Assembly (NCBI RefSeq): GCF_000813985.1
Contig: NZ_JWLJ01000001.1
Location: 546,453-610,452, forward strand
DNA from: Ruegeria sp. ANG-R
Lineage (GTDB): Bacteria > Pseudomonadota > Alphaproteobacteria > Rhodobacterales > Rhodobacteraceae
Direction: 5' to 3'
Length of the DNA: 64,000 bases
The position numbers were made by a program, and so were the translations under genes. The notes under the pieces were generated by a model that did no database searches, had not been told where the DNA came from, and worked only from the letters and a program-made list of their open reading frames with translations. Numbering within the stretch: the stretch's first letter is position 1; each line of letters begins with the position of its first letter. Shown one piece after another: positions 16,119-24,950 of the stretch.

Positions 16119-16556
16119 TCAGGCCTTGGCCGCCTTTTGCCGGGCCAGCGCGGAATCCACGTCACTGACCCCTAGCAGGCTGACCACAAGGCGCAGGAGG
16201 GAGTCCTCTTCACCGCTCCGATGACCGTCGGCCAGCGCGACGGACCACATGGCCTGAACCACGGCGAGGCGGTGGTCATAGGCGATGGCCTCTTTGATCG
16301 CGCGGGTGAAGCGGACGGTGTCGGGCGCCTGTGCCTCAAGGTCTTCGGCGCGGGCGCGCAGAGCGGCGGCTTCGAACCGGGACAGGCCGTAGCGTTCGGA
16401 CGAGATACGGTCGATCCGGGCCATTTCGGTGTCGGCATAGTCATTGTCGGACCGCGCGATGCGCACCAACAGGGCGGTGAGGGCCAGACGGGCATCGTCT
16501 TCGACAAGCGGGTCGGGCTGCGGCTGTGTGAGCCGGGACAGGAAATCGTTGAACAT
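16119..16556 (-). CDS. TerB-like (tellurite resistance TerB family) protein, copy 1
   Basis: The 145-residue all-helical protein has the TerB-like pattern: LALTALLVRIARSDNDYADT near residue 25, then AVVQAMWSVALADGHRSGEED near residue 98. The acidic loops (SDNDYADTE and DGHRSGEED) are probable metal or contact sites. It is 21 bases downstream of a paralogue on the same strand. The cellular role of isolated TerB domains is not established; no other ter gene is nearby. Confidence 0.75.
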   Translation of the reverse strand: MFNDFLSRLTQPQPDPLVEDDARLALTALLVRIARSDNDYADTEMARIDRISSERYGLSRFEAAALRARAEDLEAQAPDTVRFTRAIKEAIAYDHRLAVVQAMWSVALADGHRSGEEDSLLRLVVSLLGVSDVDSALARQKAAKA

Positions 16557-16577
16557 GGTCAGTTATATAGAGGTTGC

Positions 16578-17027
16578 TCAGGTCGCTTCCAAGCGGCTTT
16601 GTATCCGCTCGCGTGCGGCCTTGCTGTCATTGAAGCTGAGGCCCATGGCGATGCGGGCTTCTTCGACGATCTTGACCTCGCCTTCATCCGTATCGCCATC
16701 GGCCAGAACCACCTCCCACAGTGCGTCCAGTGCGGCCAGACGTTCCTTGAGGTCAGTGGTTTCGCGGATCAGCTTGCCGAACGTATCGGTTTCGGGGGCG
16801 GCTGCGTGCAGTTTTTCACAGGTGGCGCGGACCTTGGCGGCCTCGATGGCGTTGTGCTGATAGAGCCGCGCCAGAATGCGGTCGATCAGGCTGATCTCTT
16901 CCAGCTTATAGTCGCGGTCGGCCTGCGCCACGCGCACCATTAACGCACCGAGGGCCAGTTCGGCATCGGGGTCGGGCAACTTGTCATGTTGCGGCGGCCG
17001 GAAGGCTTGAAGGAACTTTTTCAACAT
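16578..17027 (-). CDS. TerB-like protein, copy 2
   Basis: The 149-residue paralogue of the next gene shares the same layout: LALGALMVRVAQADRDYKLEE near residue 25 and LDALWEVVLADGDTDEGE near residue 100. The N-terminus, MLKKFLQAF, is amphipathic. The tandem pair arose by an old duplication, since identity is now modest. Both may work as one complex. No tellurite genes are adjacent. Confidence 0.75.
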   Translation of the reverse strand: MLKKFLQAFRPPQHDKLPDPDAELALGALMVRVAQADRDYKLEEISLIDRILARLYQHNAIEAAKVRATCEKLHAAAPETDTFGKLIRETTDLKERLAALDALWEVVLADGDTDEGEVKIVEEARIAMGLSFNDSKAARERIQSRLEAT

Positions 17028-17068
17028 GGGGGCAGGATATTCCGTATTTCGAAGCGCGCCAAGCGGTG

Positions 17069-17362
17069 CTAGCTCTCATAGCCCTGAATGATCACAAGAT
17101 CGCCGGTCGAGACCGGATCGCGTAGCGCTTTGGCCGCCTGATACCCCTCGCTTTCGTAACAGGCCAGCGCCTGTTCGTAGCTGGGGAACTCAATTACCAC
17201 GGTGCGGGCGCGGGCCTGGCCTTCGGCTTGGGTTCGTTCACCACCACGCACCAGAAATCGGGCTCCGTATTCGGCAAACGGCGCCGCATTGGCAGCGATA
17301 TACGATTTATAGGCCTCGATGTCGTCTACATCGACATGGGCAACCCAGTATCCTTTGGCCAC
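17069..17362 (-). CDS. DUF1330 domain protein
   Basis: The 97-residue protein fits DUF1330 (dimeric alpha/beta barrel): GYWVAHVDVDDIEAYKSY at the start, FLVRGGERTQAEG in the middle, and VVIEFPSYEQALACYES near the end. The start is a GTG at 17362 with AGGA eight bases upstream. The function of the family is unknown; a stress or small-molecule role has been suggested for similar barrels. Confidence 0.8.
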   Translation of the reverse strand: MAKGYWVAHVDVDDIEAYKSYIAANAAPFAEYGARFLVRGGERTQAEGQARARTVVIEFPSYEQALACYESEGYQAAKALRDPVSTGDLVIIQGYES

Positions 17363-17433
17363 GGCACATCCTCCGCTGGTGTCCCGTGCAAGGTGCGGAG
17401 GAAAATGCCGAATTGCAATCCCCTAAAAGTGGA

Positions 17434-18210
17434 TCATCCGCCGGATTGCAGGGCCTCGCGCGCCTTGTCCTGTAGCCAGGCGATCATCTGCCGGTAGGGC
17501 ACCGGGCCATAGCTGATGCGGGCGACGCCGAGTTTCGTCAGCGTCTGCGTATCAGGCGTGCCGGGAAGGGCGATGATGTTGACCGGCAGGTCAGTCGCAT
17601 CGCAAAGGCGCTTGATCATGGTTTCATCCTTCAAGCCGGGGGCAAAGAAACCGCTGGCCCCGGCATCGGCATAAGCTTCGGCACGGGCCATGGCATCGTC
17701 CAGCATCGCCTCATCATGGGTGTCCGGGTGGGCCTTGAGGAAGATATCGGTGCGGGCGTTGATGAAGGCGGGGATACCGGTGGCATCACAGCTTTCGCGC
17801 ATGGCGGCGACGCGCGCAGTTTGAGTTTCGATGTCATAAAGGTCTTTGGTTCCAACGATCTGGTCTTCAAAGTTGAAGCCGATGACGCCGGTTTCCAGCG
17901 CGCGTTTGACGTTGGCCGAAATGCCGAAGGTATCTTCGGCATAGGCGCCTTCAAGATCCATCGTGACCGGAATTTCAACGGCTTCGACAATGCGGCGGGC
18001 GTTGTCCAGCGCCGTTTCAAAGGGGATGTTCTGCCCATCCGTAAAACCCTGAGCCATCGCTACGGGCGCGCTGCCGGTGGCCAGCGCCTTGGCCCCGGCA
18101 TCGCGCACTGCAGCTGCGCTGCCTGCGTCCCAGATGTTATAGAGGATGACCGGATCGCCCTTCTTATGCAGGGCGGCAAAGGTTTCTGCCTGGGTAATCT
18201 GGTCGGTCAT
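17434..18210 (-). CDS. Isocitrate lyase/PEP mutase superfamily enzyme
   Basis: The 258-residue TIM-barrel protein has the superfamily layout: LYNIWDAGSAAAVRDAGAKA, then VTMDLEGAYAED (metal-site region), GFNFEDQIVG, and FINARTDIFLKA. It would cleave or form a C-C or C-P bond in a 2-oxo acid substrate; the true substrate (methylisocitrate, oxaloacetate or a phosphonate) cannot be told. The loop that carries the lyase KKCGH motif is absent, so it is not a true isocitrate lyase. AGGAGA precedes the ATG. Confidence 0.78.
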   Translation of the reverse strand: MTDQITQAETFAALHKKGDPVILYNIWDAGSAAAVRDAGAKALATGSAPVAMAQGFTDGQNIPFETALDNARRIVEAVEIPVTMDLEGAYAEDTFGISANVKRALETGVIGFNFEDQIVGTKDLYDIETQTARVAAMRESCDATGIPAFINARTDIFLKAHPDTHDEAMLDDAMARAEAYADAGASGFFAPGLKDETMIKRLCDATDLPVNIIALPGTPDTQTLTKLGVARISYGPVPYRQMIAWLQDKAREALQSGG

Positions 18211-18312
18211 GGCCGGTCTCCTGTCGCTGTCATGGCGGCAGTTAACCGTGCAAACCCTCGGCGCGTAAAGATGTTTCGCGCCAAGGGGTACAATACTGTT
18301 ATCGGTCCGTGA

Positions 18313-19956
18313 TCAGACCAGACGCGAGGTGTCTTTCGCCGCGCGCACAAAATCGCGGAACAGAGGGTGCGGGTCGAAGGGTTTGGATTTCAGTTCCGGA
18401 TGGTACTGAACGCCGATGAACCAAGGGTGATCCGACCATTCGACGATTTCCGGCAGGCGGCCATCCGGCGACATGCCCGAGAAGTTCAGCCCGGCTTTTT
18501 CCAGCTTGTCGCGGTATTTGATGTCGACCTCATAGCGGTGACGATGGCGTTCCTCGATATTGGTGCCGCCATAGACCTCCGCCACTTTCGAGCCTTCGGC
18601 CAGAACCGCATCATAAGCGCCCAGACGCATGGTGCCGCCTTTGTCGTCACCCACTTTGCGTTCGACCTTGTGGTTTCCCTGCACCCATTCCTTGAGGTGG
18701 TAAACCACCGGTTCAAAACGCTTTTTCCCGGCCTCGTGGTCGAACTCCTCCGAGCCGGCCTCGGTAATGCCCGCCGCATTGCGCGCCGCTTCGATCACCG
18801 CCATCTGCATACCCAGACAAATACCCAGATAGGGCACTTTATGTTCGCGGGCGTACTGCGCTGCCTTGATCTTGCCTTCTGTCCCGCGTTCGCCAAAGCC
18901 GCCGGGGACGAGGATGGCGTGGAAGCCTTCAAGGTGAGGGGCGACATCCTCATTGTCGAAGACCTCGGCATCGACCCATTCGACCTTGACCTTGACCCGG
19001 TTGGCCATGCCGCCATGGGTCAGCGCCTCGGCGATTGACTTATAGGCGTCTTCCAGCTGGGTGTATTTGCCAACAATGGCAACCTTCACTTCGCCTTCGG
19101 CATTGTGAATGCGGTCGCTGACGTCTTCCCATTTGGCCAGATCGGGTTTGGGCGCAGGGCTGATCTGGAATGCATCCAGAACCGCCTGATCCAGACCTTC
19201 GCGGTGATAGGCCAGCGGAGCGTCGTAGATGGTGCTGAGATCCTGCGCCGCGATCACGCTGTCGGGGCGCACGTTGCAGAACAGCGCCAGCTTTTCTCGC
19301 TCTTTCTTTGGAATCGGTCCTTCTGACCGGCAAACCAGAATATCCGGGGCCAGACCGATCGAGCGCAGCTCTTTCACCGAGTGCTGGGTCGGTTTGGTTT
19401 TTAGCTCTCCGCTGGCCTTGATGTAGGGCAACAGCGTCAGATGCATGAACAGGCACTGACCGCGCGGTTTGTCCTGACTGAACTGGCGGATCGCTTCAAA
19501 GAAGGGCAGGCCTTCGATATCGCCCACGGTGCCGCCAATTTCGCAGAGCATGAAATCAACCTCATCCTCGCCAATGGCGATGAAATCCTTGATCTCGTTG
19601 GTGACGTGCGGGATCACCTGAATGGTTTTGCCGAGGTAGTCGCCACGGCGTTCTTTCTCGAGCACGTTCGAATAAATCCGCCCCGAGCTGACCGAGTCGG
19701 TCTTGCGTGCGGCGACACCGGTGAACCGTTCATAGTGGCCAAGGTCCAGATCGGTCTCGGCCCCGTCATCGGTGACGAACACCTCGCCATGTTCAAAGGG
19801 CGACATGGTGCCCGGATCGACGTTCAGATAGGGGTCCAGCTTGCGCAAACGCACCGAGTATCCCCGGGCCTGCAACAAGGCGCCAAGAGCCGCCGAAGCC
19901 AGTCCTTTGCCCAAGGATGAAACCACACCACCAGTGATGAAAATAAAACGCGCCAT
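18313..19956 (-). CDS. pyrG: CTP synthase
   Basis: The 547-residue enzyme makes CTP from UTP, ATP and glutamine. The N-terminal synthase domain has [20 protein letters not shown]. The C-terminal amidotransferase has GICLGMQ with the nucleophile Cys and GVQYHPE with His/Glu. The ATG at 19956 is chosen over the open frame up to 20073 because [10 protein letters not shown] is the universal start. secG lies just upstream on the same strand, a common alphaproteobacterial order. Confidence 0.97.
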   Translation of the reverse strand: MARFIFITGGVVSSLGKGLASAALGALLQARGYSVRLRKLDPYLNVDPGTMSPFEHGEVFVTDDGAETDLDLGHYERFTGVAARKTDSVSSGRIYSNVLEKERRGDYLGKTIQVIPHVTNEIKDFIAIGEDEVDFMLCEIGGTVGDIEGLPFFEAIRQFSQDKPRGQCLFMHLTLLPYIKASGELKTKPTQHSVKELRSIGLAPDILVCRSEGPIPKKEREKLALFCNVRPDSVIAAQDLSTIYDAPLAYHREGLDQAVLDAFQISPAPKPDLAKWEDVSDRIHNAEGEVKVAIVGKYTQLEDAYKSIAEALTHGGMANRVKVKVEWVDAEVFDNEDVAPHLEGFHAILVPGGFGERGTEGKIKAAQYAREHKVPYLGICLGMQMAVIEAARNAAGITEAGSEEFDHEAGKKRFEPVVYHLKEWVQGNHKVERKVGDDKGGTMRLGAYDAVLAEGSKVAEVYGGTNIEERHRHRYEVDIKYRDKLEKAGLNFSGMSPDGRLPEIVEWSDHPWFIGVQYHPELKSKPFDPHPLFRDFVRAAKDTSRLV

Positions 19957-20115
19957 GTTTTTCGGCTGCTCCCGTGAGACGTCATTATCAGCTGCCCGGC
20001 GGTCTCGAAAAACCGCTGCACCACGGGACTTCACATATAAAGGATTCGCGCCAATAGCGCAAGAGAACCGCAAGATGCTGTTGCAGTTCTCCTCCGGATT
20101 TCTAGGTTTTGTGGC

Positions 20116-20484
20116 TTAGTCGGCAGCCTGCGGGATCAGCGGAGCGTTGTCGCCCTGCGTTGGCGGCAGCAGGTCATCCGCCGCCGGAACTGCCGGGGCG
20201 CTTTCCTCGGCCGGGGCCGGTGCAGATACGCCCAGACGATCGATCACCGAGCTGCCCGAAGACTTCTGAGCCGCCAGAATCGTCAGCGTGATTGAGGTGA
20301 CGATAAAGCACGCAGCCAAGATCCACGTCAGCTTGCCCAGAGCGGTCGCCGCCGCGCGGCCGGTCATGGCCCCGCCGCCACCGCCACCCATTCCAAGGCC
20401 GCCGCCTTCGGACCGCTGCATCAGCACAACGGCAATCAGGCCCAAAGCCAGAAGAAGGTGGATGATGAGAACAACGTTTTCCAT
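20116..20484 (-). CDS. secG: Preprotein translocase subunit SecG
   Basis: The 122-residue protein has two membrane helices (residues 1-22 and about 52-72) joined by a Gly-rich cytoplasmic loop ([19 protein letters not shown]). This is the SecG pattern. The C-terminal tail of about 45 residues is rich in Ala and Pro, as in other Rhodobacteraceae. The ATG at 20484 ([14 protein letters not shown]) has AGGA just upstream; the frame is open further but without family features. Confidence 0.93.
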   Translation of the reverse strand: MENVVLIIHLLLALGLIAVVLMQRSEGGGLGMGGGGGGAMTGRAAATALGKLTWILAACFIVTSITLTILAAQKSSGSSVIDRLGVSAPAPAEESAPAVPAADDLLPPTQGDNAPLIPQAAD

Positions 20485-20635
20485 GGTGGTCCTGTACAGC
20501 GTGGCGTGTATCGCGTGGTACTTATGCAAGTTTGCCAGCGGGGGCAAGGGAGGAGTTGGCATCACGGGCGGTGATGTTTCATATCACGTCAAAGAGACTG
20601 GACAGGGTGCGGTTCTGTCGCGCAGGCTGCGCCTC

Positions 20636-21250
20636 ATGCCACATGATGATCACGACCACCCGCACGCCCTGTTGCCATCCGAACCCGCGCTTCGTGTAAA
20701 GGCGCTTGAGACGATTCTGACCCGTAAAGGGCTGATCGATCCGGCGGCGCTGGATGAAATCATCGACACCTACCAGAACAGGATAGGACCGCAGAACGGC
20801 GCCAATGTCGTTGCCAGGGCCTGGAGCGACCCGGCTTTCAAAGCCGCGCTGCTGGAGGACGCCACCTCGGTCGTGGCCGATCTGGGCTACTACGGGCGTC
20901 AGGGCGAGCATATGGTGGTTGTCGAAAACACGCCCGAGCAGCACAACATGGTCGTCTGTACCTTGTGCAGTTGTTACCCGTGGCCGCTGCTGGGTATCCC
21001 GCCCGGCTGGTACAAATCGGATGCCTATCGCGCCCGCGCGGTGCGGGAGCCGCGCAAGGTTCTTGCCGAGTTTGGCGTAGCCTTGCCCGAAGGCACATCG
21101 GTTCGCGTCTGGGATTCGACAGCCGAAGTTCGTTATCTTGTGCTGCCGATGCGCCCCGAAGGTACCGAAAGTCTGAGCGAGGATGAACTGGCCGCTCTGG
21201 TCACGCGCGACAGCATGATCGGCACCGGCTTGCCGAAGGAGGCGTCATGA
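20636..21250 (+). CDS. nthA: Nitrile hydratase alpha subunit, cobalt type
   Basis: The 204-residue protein has the metal-claw motif [14 protein letters not shown] with Cys108, Cys111, Ser112 and Cys113. Thr in the second position of the claw (CTLCSC) marks the cobalt enzyme; iron enzymes have CSLCSC. Two of the cysteines are oxidised in the mature enzyme. It hydrates nitriles to amides together with the beta subunit. The start at 20636 ([10 protein letters not shown]) is chosen by family resemblance; the Shine-Dalgarno is weak. The stop overlaps the beta subunit start (ATGA). Confidence 0.93.
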   Translation: MPHDDHDHPHALLPSEPALRVKALETILTRKGLIDPAALDEIIDTYQNRIGPQNGANVVARAWSDPAFKAALLEDATSVVADLGYYGRQGEHMVVVENTPEQHNMVVCTLCSCYPWPLLGIPPGWYKSDAYRARAVREPRKVLAEFGVALPEGTSVRVWDSTAEVRYLVLPMRPEGTESLSEDELAALVTRDSMIGTGLPKEAS

Positions 21251-21924
21251 CGCGGGTCCATGATATGGGAGGGCGCTTTGGCGATGGCCCAATAAACCCG
21301 GAGCCCGAAGATGCGCCGGTCTTCGCCGAGGACTGGCACGCGCGGGCGCTGGCTGTGACTTTGGCTGCGGGCTTTCTGGGGCAATGGAACATCGATGTGT
21401 CACGCCATGCGCGGGAACGGTTGTCCCCCAGGGATTATGCGCGGTTTTCCTACTATGAAAAGTGGATGTCCGGTCTGGCTGATCTTCTGGTCGAAAAGGG
21501 TGTTCTGACGCGGGATGATCTGCGCGGTGTGGACCGCGAGGCCGCGCACCGTCTGGCCGCGCGTGTTTTGAGGGCCGAGGCGGTCCAAGATGCATTGGCA
21601 AGGGGAGGGCCTGCGGATCGACCATCGAATGTCGCGGTTCGGTTTGAAACAGGGCAGGCGGTCCGAACCTTGCGTCCAGGCGCCAATCGGCTGGTCAATG
21701 GCGGCCACACCCGGCTGCCGATCTATGCCGCTGGTGCAAAGGGTCGCATCCTCAGACTGCATGGCACCCATGTGCTGCCGGATTCCAACGCCCATGGACT
21801 GGGTGAAGCCCCCGAGCCGCTTTACGCGGTCGTGTTTCCGGCCTCGGAGCTATGGGCAGATTCGGAACATCCGGCGGATGAGGTCGTGCTGGACCTCTGG
21901 CAATCCTATCTGGAGCCTGCATGA
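21247..21924 (+). CDS. nthB: Nitrile hydratase beta subunit
   Basis: The 225-residue protein begins [16 protein letters not shown], the usual start of beta subunits (normally MNGVHDLGG...), and has the [19 protein letters not shown] helix and the C-terminal SH3-like barrel with [12 protein letters not shown] and [11 protein letters not shown]. It forms the active site with the alpha subunit. It overlaps both neighbours by four bases, so the three genes are one translationally coupled unit. Confidence 0.93.
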   Translation: MTRVHDMGGRFGDGPINPEPEDAPVFAEDWHARALAVTLAAGFLGQWNIDVSRHARERLSPRDYARFSYYEKWMSGLADLLVEKGVLTRDDLRGVDREAAHRLAARVLRAEAVQDALARGGPADRPSNVAVRFETGQAVRTLRPGANRLVNGGHTRLPIYAAGAKGRILRLHGTHVLPDSNAHGLGEAPEPLYAVVFPASELWADSEHPADEVVLDLWQSYLEPA

Positions 21925-22256
21925 ACGATTGCGTCACACATACCGCTCCCGAACCGGTTTTTGCCGAACCGTGGCACGCACAGGTCTTTGCGGTCACCGT
22001 CGCGTTGAACGAAGCGGGCCGGTTCGACTGGTCAGATTGGGCAGCGCGATTTTCGAGCACCCTGAAACGGCACGGTCTCAAAAAGGAACTGGACGGCGGG
22101 GATGATTATTTCAAAGCCTGGTTGGAGACACTGGAGGTTTTGCTGACGGATCAGGGTGAAGCGTCCTGCGATGACCTGCAGGCCCTGCGCAATGCTTGGG
22201 AAGAGGCTTATTTGACCACGCCACACGGACAGCCCGTCGATCTGCAACAAAGGTAG
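21921..22256 (+). CDS. Nitrile hydratase accessory (activator) protein
   Basis: The 111-residue protein has the accessory-protein pattern PVFAEPWHAQVFAVTVAL near the start and FKAWLETLEVLL in the second half. It resembles the beta subunit N-terminal region, as cobalt-inserting activators (NhlE/P14K) do. It acts as a chaperone that delivers cobalt-loaded alpha subunit. No cobalt permease or amidase gene is adjacent. Confidence 0.9.
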   Translation: MNDCVTHTAPEPVFAEPWHAQVFAVTVALNEAGRFDWSDWAARFSSTLKRHGLKKELDGGDDYFKAWLETLEVLLTDQGEASCDDLQALRNAWEEAYLTTPHGQPVDLQQR

Positions 22257-22257
22257 A

Positions 22258-22362
22258 GGGGGCGCTGCCCCCGCCGCCCGTTCCGGTCGGCCCCCCGGGA
22301 TATTTGTAGCCAGATGAAGCAGGGGCTCCGATCTTCATCTGGCCAGAAAATATCCCCGCCGG
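22258..22362. repeat. Composite intergenic repeat, two facing copies
   Basis: A GGGGGC-GCT-GCCCCC hairpin (22258-22272) follows the activator stop. It is followed by core copy A, CCCCCGGGATATTTGTAGCC then AGATGAAG (22292-22319), and by an inverted core copy B (22333-22362), CTTCATCTGGCCAGAAAATA then TCCCC. A and B together can fold into a long imperfect hairpin. The same core recurs at 40501-40538 and 46464-46500. I read it as a small dispersed non-coding repeat that may also end or protect transcripts. Confidence 0.8.
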
Positions 22363-22471
22363 AGGCATCGCGCTTCGCGCGATTTCCCGATGCGTCGAAT
22401 TACCGGTTTCCCTGCCGCTTGCACCCCGCTATATGAGCCGGGTTTGATAACTCAGCGCAAAAGGACCGGAT

Positions 22472-23767
22472 ATGGCCAATGTGGTTGTTGTCGGCGCCCA
22501 GTGGGGCGACGAAGGAAAAGGCAAGATCGTCGACTGGCTCAGCGAGCGTGCAGACGTGATCGCGCGTTTTCAGGGCGGGCATAATGCCGGGCACACGCTG
22601 GTCATCGACGGCGAAGTTTACAAGCTGAATGCGCTGCCTTCGGGCGTTGTTCGAGGCGGCAAGCTGAGCGTGATCGGCAATGGCGTCGTACTGGACCCGT
22701 GGCATCTTGTGGCCGAGATCGCCTCGATCCGCGAGCAGGGTGTGGAGATCACGCCGGAAACCCTGATGATCGCCGAGAATACGCCTTTGATCCTGCCGAT
22801 CCATGGCGAGTTGGATCGCGCACGGGAAGAGGCCGCCAGCAAAGGGACCAAGATCGGAACAACGGGTCGCGGCATCGGGCCGGCCTATGAAGACAAGGTC
22901 GGGCGCCGTTCGGTTCGGGTAGCGGATCTCGCTGATGCAGCAACGCTTGAAGCGCGTGTTGATCGCGCCCTGCAGCATCATGATCCTCTGCGCAAAGGGC
23001 TGGGGATCGAACCGGTTGACCGGGATGTGCTGATCGCCCGGTTGAATGAGATAGCCTCGCAGATTCTGCCCTTCGCTGCGCCGGTCTGGAAGGTGCTGAA
23101 TGAAAAGCGCAAGGCGGGTAAGCGTATCCTGTTTGAGGGCGCGCAAGGCGCATTGCTGGATATCGACTTTGGCACGTATCCGTTTGTCACGTCGTCCAAC
23201 GTGATCGCCGGGCAGGCGGCTACGGGTGTGGGTATCGGTCCGGGTTCAGTCGATTTCGTGCTGGGCATCGTCAAGGCTTATACCACGAGGGTCGGAGAAG
23301 GACCTTTCCCAACCGAACTGGATGACGACGATGGGTTGCGCCTTGGTACACGCGGGCACGAATTCGGCACGGTTACGGGCCGAAAGCGCCGTTGCGGCTG
23401 GTTCGATGCCTGTCTGGTGCGGCAGACCTGCGCAACCAGCGGTGTGAACGGGATTTCGTTGACCAAGCTGGATGTACTGGACGGTTTCGAGACACTGAAA
23501 ATCTGCGTAGGCTATGATCTGGACGGCGAACGCCTGGACTATCTGCCCACTGCAGCCGATCAGCAGGGACGCTGCAAACCGATTTATGAAGAGATGCCGG
23601 GGTGGAGCGAATCCACCGAAGGCGCACGCAGCTGGGCAGAATTGCCTGCAAATGCGATCAAATATGTGCGTCGCGTCGAAGAACTGATCGAATGCCCCGT
23701 CGCCCTGTTGTCGACCAGCCCGGAGCGGGAGGACACCATTCTGGTGACCGATCCGTTTGCCGACTGA
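22472..23767 (+). CDS. purA: Adenylosuccinate synthetase
   Basis: The 431-residue enzyme joins IMP and aspartate with GTP in AMP synthesis. The signature is complete: [20 protein letters not shown] with the catalytic Asp and P-loop-like [15 protein letters not shown] with the catalytic His, and [20 protein letters not shown] lies upstream of the ATG. Its stop overlaps the next start (TGATG). Confidence 0.97.
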   Translation: MANVVVVGAQWGDEGKGKIVDWLSERADVIARFQGGHNAGHTLVIDGEVYKLNALPSGVVRGGKLSVIGNGVVLDPWHLVAEIASIREQGVEITPETLMIAENTPLILPIHGELDRAREEAASKGTKIGTTGRGIGPAYEDKVGRRSVRVADLADAATLEARVDRALQHHDPLRKGLGIEPVDRDVLIARLNEIASQILPFAAPVWKVLNEKRKAGKRILFEGAQGALLDIDFGTYPFVTSSNVIAGQAATGVGIGPGSVDFVLGIVKAYTTRVGEGPFPTELDDDDGLRLGTRGHEFGTVTGRKRRCGWFDACLVRQTCATSGVNGISLTKLDVLDGFETLKICVGYDLDGERLDYLPTAADQQGRCKPIYEEMPGWSESTEGARSWAELPANAIKYVRRVEELIECPVALLSTSPEREDTILVTDPFAD

Positions 23768-24009
23768 TGAGCGGTGATGAGAAGCCCGGCCTCAGCTACA
23801 AGGCGCGGCGGCGCTGGTCTTTGGTGCTGTTGCTGGTGGGATTGCCGGTTTACATCGTCGCGGTGGTGACGGTGTTGAACTGGCTGGATCGTCCACCGAT
23901 CTGGTTGGAGCTGCTGGTTTATATCGCGGTGGGTATCCTTTGGGCTTTGCCGTTCAAGTTTGTTTTCCGCGGAGTGGGCAAGGAAGACCCGGATCAGGGT
24001 CAGGAATAA
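23767..24009 (+). CDS. DUF2842 small membrane protein
   Basis: The 80-residue protein begins [20 protein letters not shown] and has two membrane helices (about residues 17-40 and 48-66), then FKFVFRGVGKEDPD. This is the DUF2842 pattern, found in Rhodobacterales and relatives. It is coupled to purA by TGATG. Function is unknown. Confidence 0.82.
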   Translation: MSGDEKPGLSYKARRRWSLVLLLVGLPVYIVAVVTVLNWLDRPPIWLELLVYIAVGILWALPFKFVFRGVGKEDPDQGQE

Positions 24010-24087
24010 TCGCCACGGTTGCCCCAACCGTGTGTGCGTGGCAGGTTTTCTGAAACACGACGGATCGGGTTTCAGGGCAGGTGGCAC

Positions 24088-24795
24088 ATGAAAAAGCGGA
24101 TTTTGGCGGCGGTAGCGACAGGGTTTCTGGCCGGACCCGCGCAGGCAGACGGTTGGTCTTATACAATCGCGTCGTATTTCTGGGCCCCGGAATTCAGAAC
24201 CTCGCTGGACGTGGGGCCAAATCCACCGGTCGACGGCGATGCCTCGATTTTCGACATTCTCAACGGAGCCTTCCTGATTGCGGGAGAGGCCCGGAACGGG
24301 CGCTGGTCGATTGGCGGTGAGTTCAACTACCTCGATCTCGGGGATGACGTCTCGATCGGGCGTTTCAATGACGCGGCCAGTTGGAATCTGGACGGGACGA
24401 TGATGTCGCTGGGCGCCAGCTATGCGGTTTATGAGGGCGATGGGACGCGTCTGGAGGCCATGGCCGGGTTGCGTCATTGGGACCTGAATGTCTCGACGAC
24501 CGTGCTCAACCGTACCGTCAGCACGGATCAGAGCTGGACTGACCCGTTGATCGGTGCGCGCTTTAGCCACGTGCTGAATGACCGTTGGCGGGTCAGCGCA
24601 TTGGGTAACGTCGGCGGTTTTGGCTACGGGTCGAAATTCCAATGGGAAGCGTTGGTTCAAGCGAGTTGGAAATGGACCGACAGGATCAGCGTTGCAGGCG
24701 GATACCGCCATTTGGATGTCGAGTTCGAAGAAGGGCGCGAGGTTATCGACCTGATCCTGACCGGCCCCTACATCGCGTTGGCCTTCACCTTCTGA
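24088..24795 (+). CDS. Outer-membrane beta-barrel protein
   Basis: The 235-residue protein has a signal peptide (MKKRILAAVATGFLAGPAQA, cleavage before DG) and then alternating polar/hydrophobic strands, such as WSIGGEFNYLDLGDDVSIG, and LEAMAGLRHWDLNVSTTVLN. It ends ...GPYIALAFTF with the C-terminal Phe needed for BAM insertion. It resembles the OmpA/OmpW-size barrels of roseobacters. The ATG at 24088 opens the signal peptide; the frame upstream lacks one. Confidence 0.8.
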   Translation: MKKRILAAVATGFLAGPAQADGWSYTIASYFWAPEFRTSLDVGPNPPVDGDASIFDILNGAFLIAGEARNGRWSIGGEFNYLDLGDDVSIGRFNDAASWNLDGTMMSLGASYAVYEGDGTRLEAMAGLRHWDLNVSTTVLNRTVSTDQSWTDPLIGARFSHVLNDRWRVSALGNVGGFGYGSKFQWEALVQASWKWTDRISVAGGYRHLDVEFEEGREVIDLILTGPYIALAFTF

Positions 24796-24889
24796 TCCGG
24801 CCAGCAGAACGCCGCCCGGGTGGGAAACACGGGCCGCGGAGCGCTTTGGCGGATTTGTCGTCGAGGGGGCCAGATACAGGCGTAAGGAA

Positions 24890-24913
24890 AGGGCCGGAGT
24901 CTCCTCCGGCCCT
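24890..24913. terminator. Bidirectional hairpin between convergent genes
   Basis: AGGGCCGGAG and CTCCGGCCCT form a perfect 10-bp stem with a TCTC loop. It is placed between the barrel gene and the convergent acidic-protein gene. There is no good T-run, so its efficiency is uncertain. Confidence 0.6.
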
Positions 24914-24950
24914 GTCGAGTTTCGAGGGGGGTAATTAAGTTGCGCCGGGT

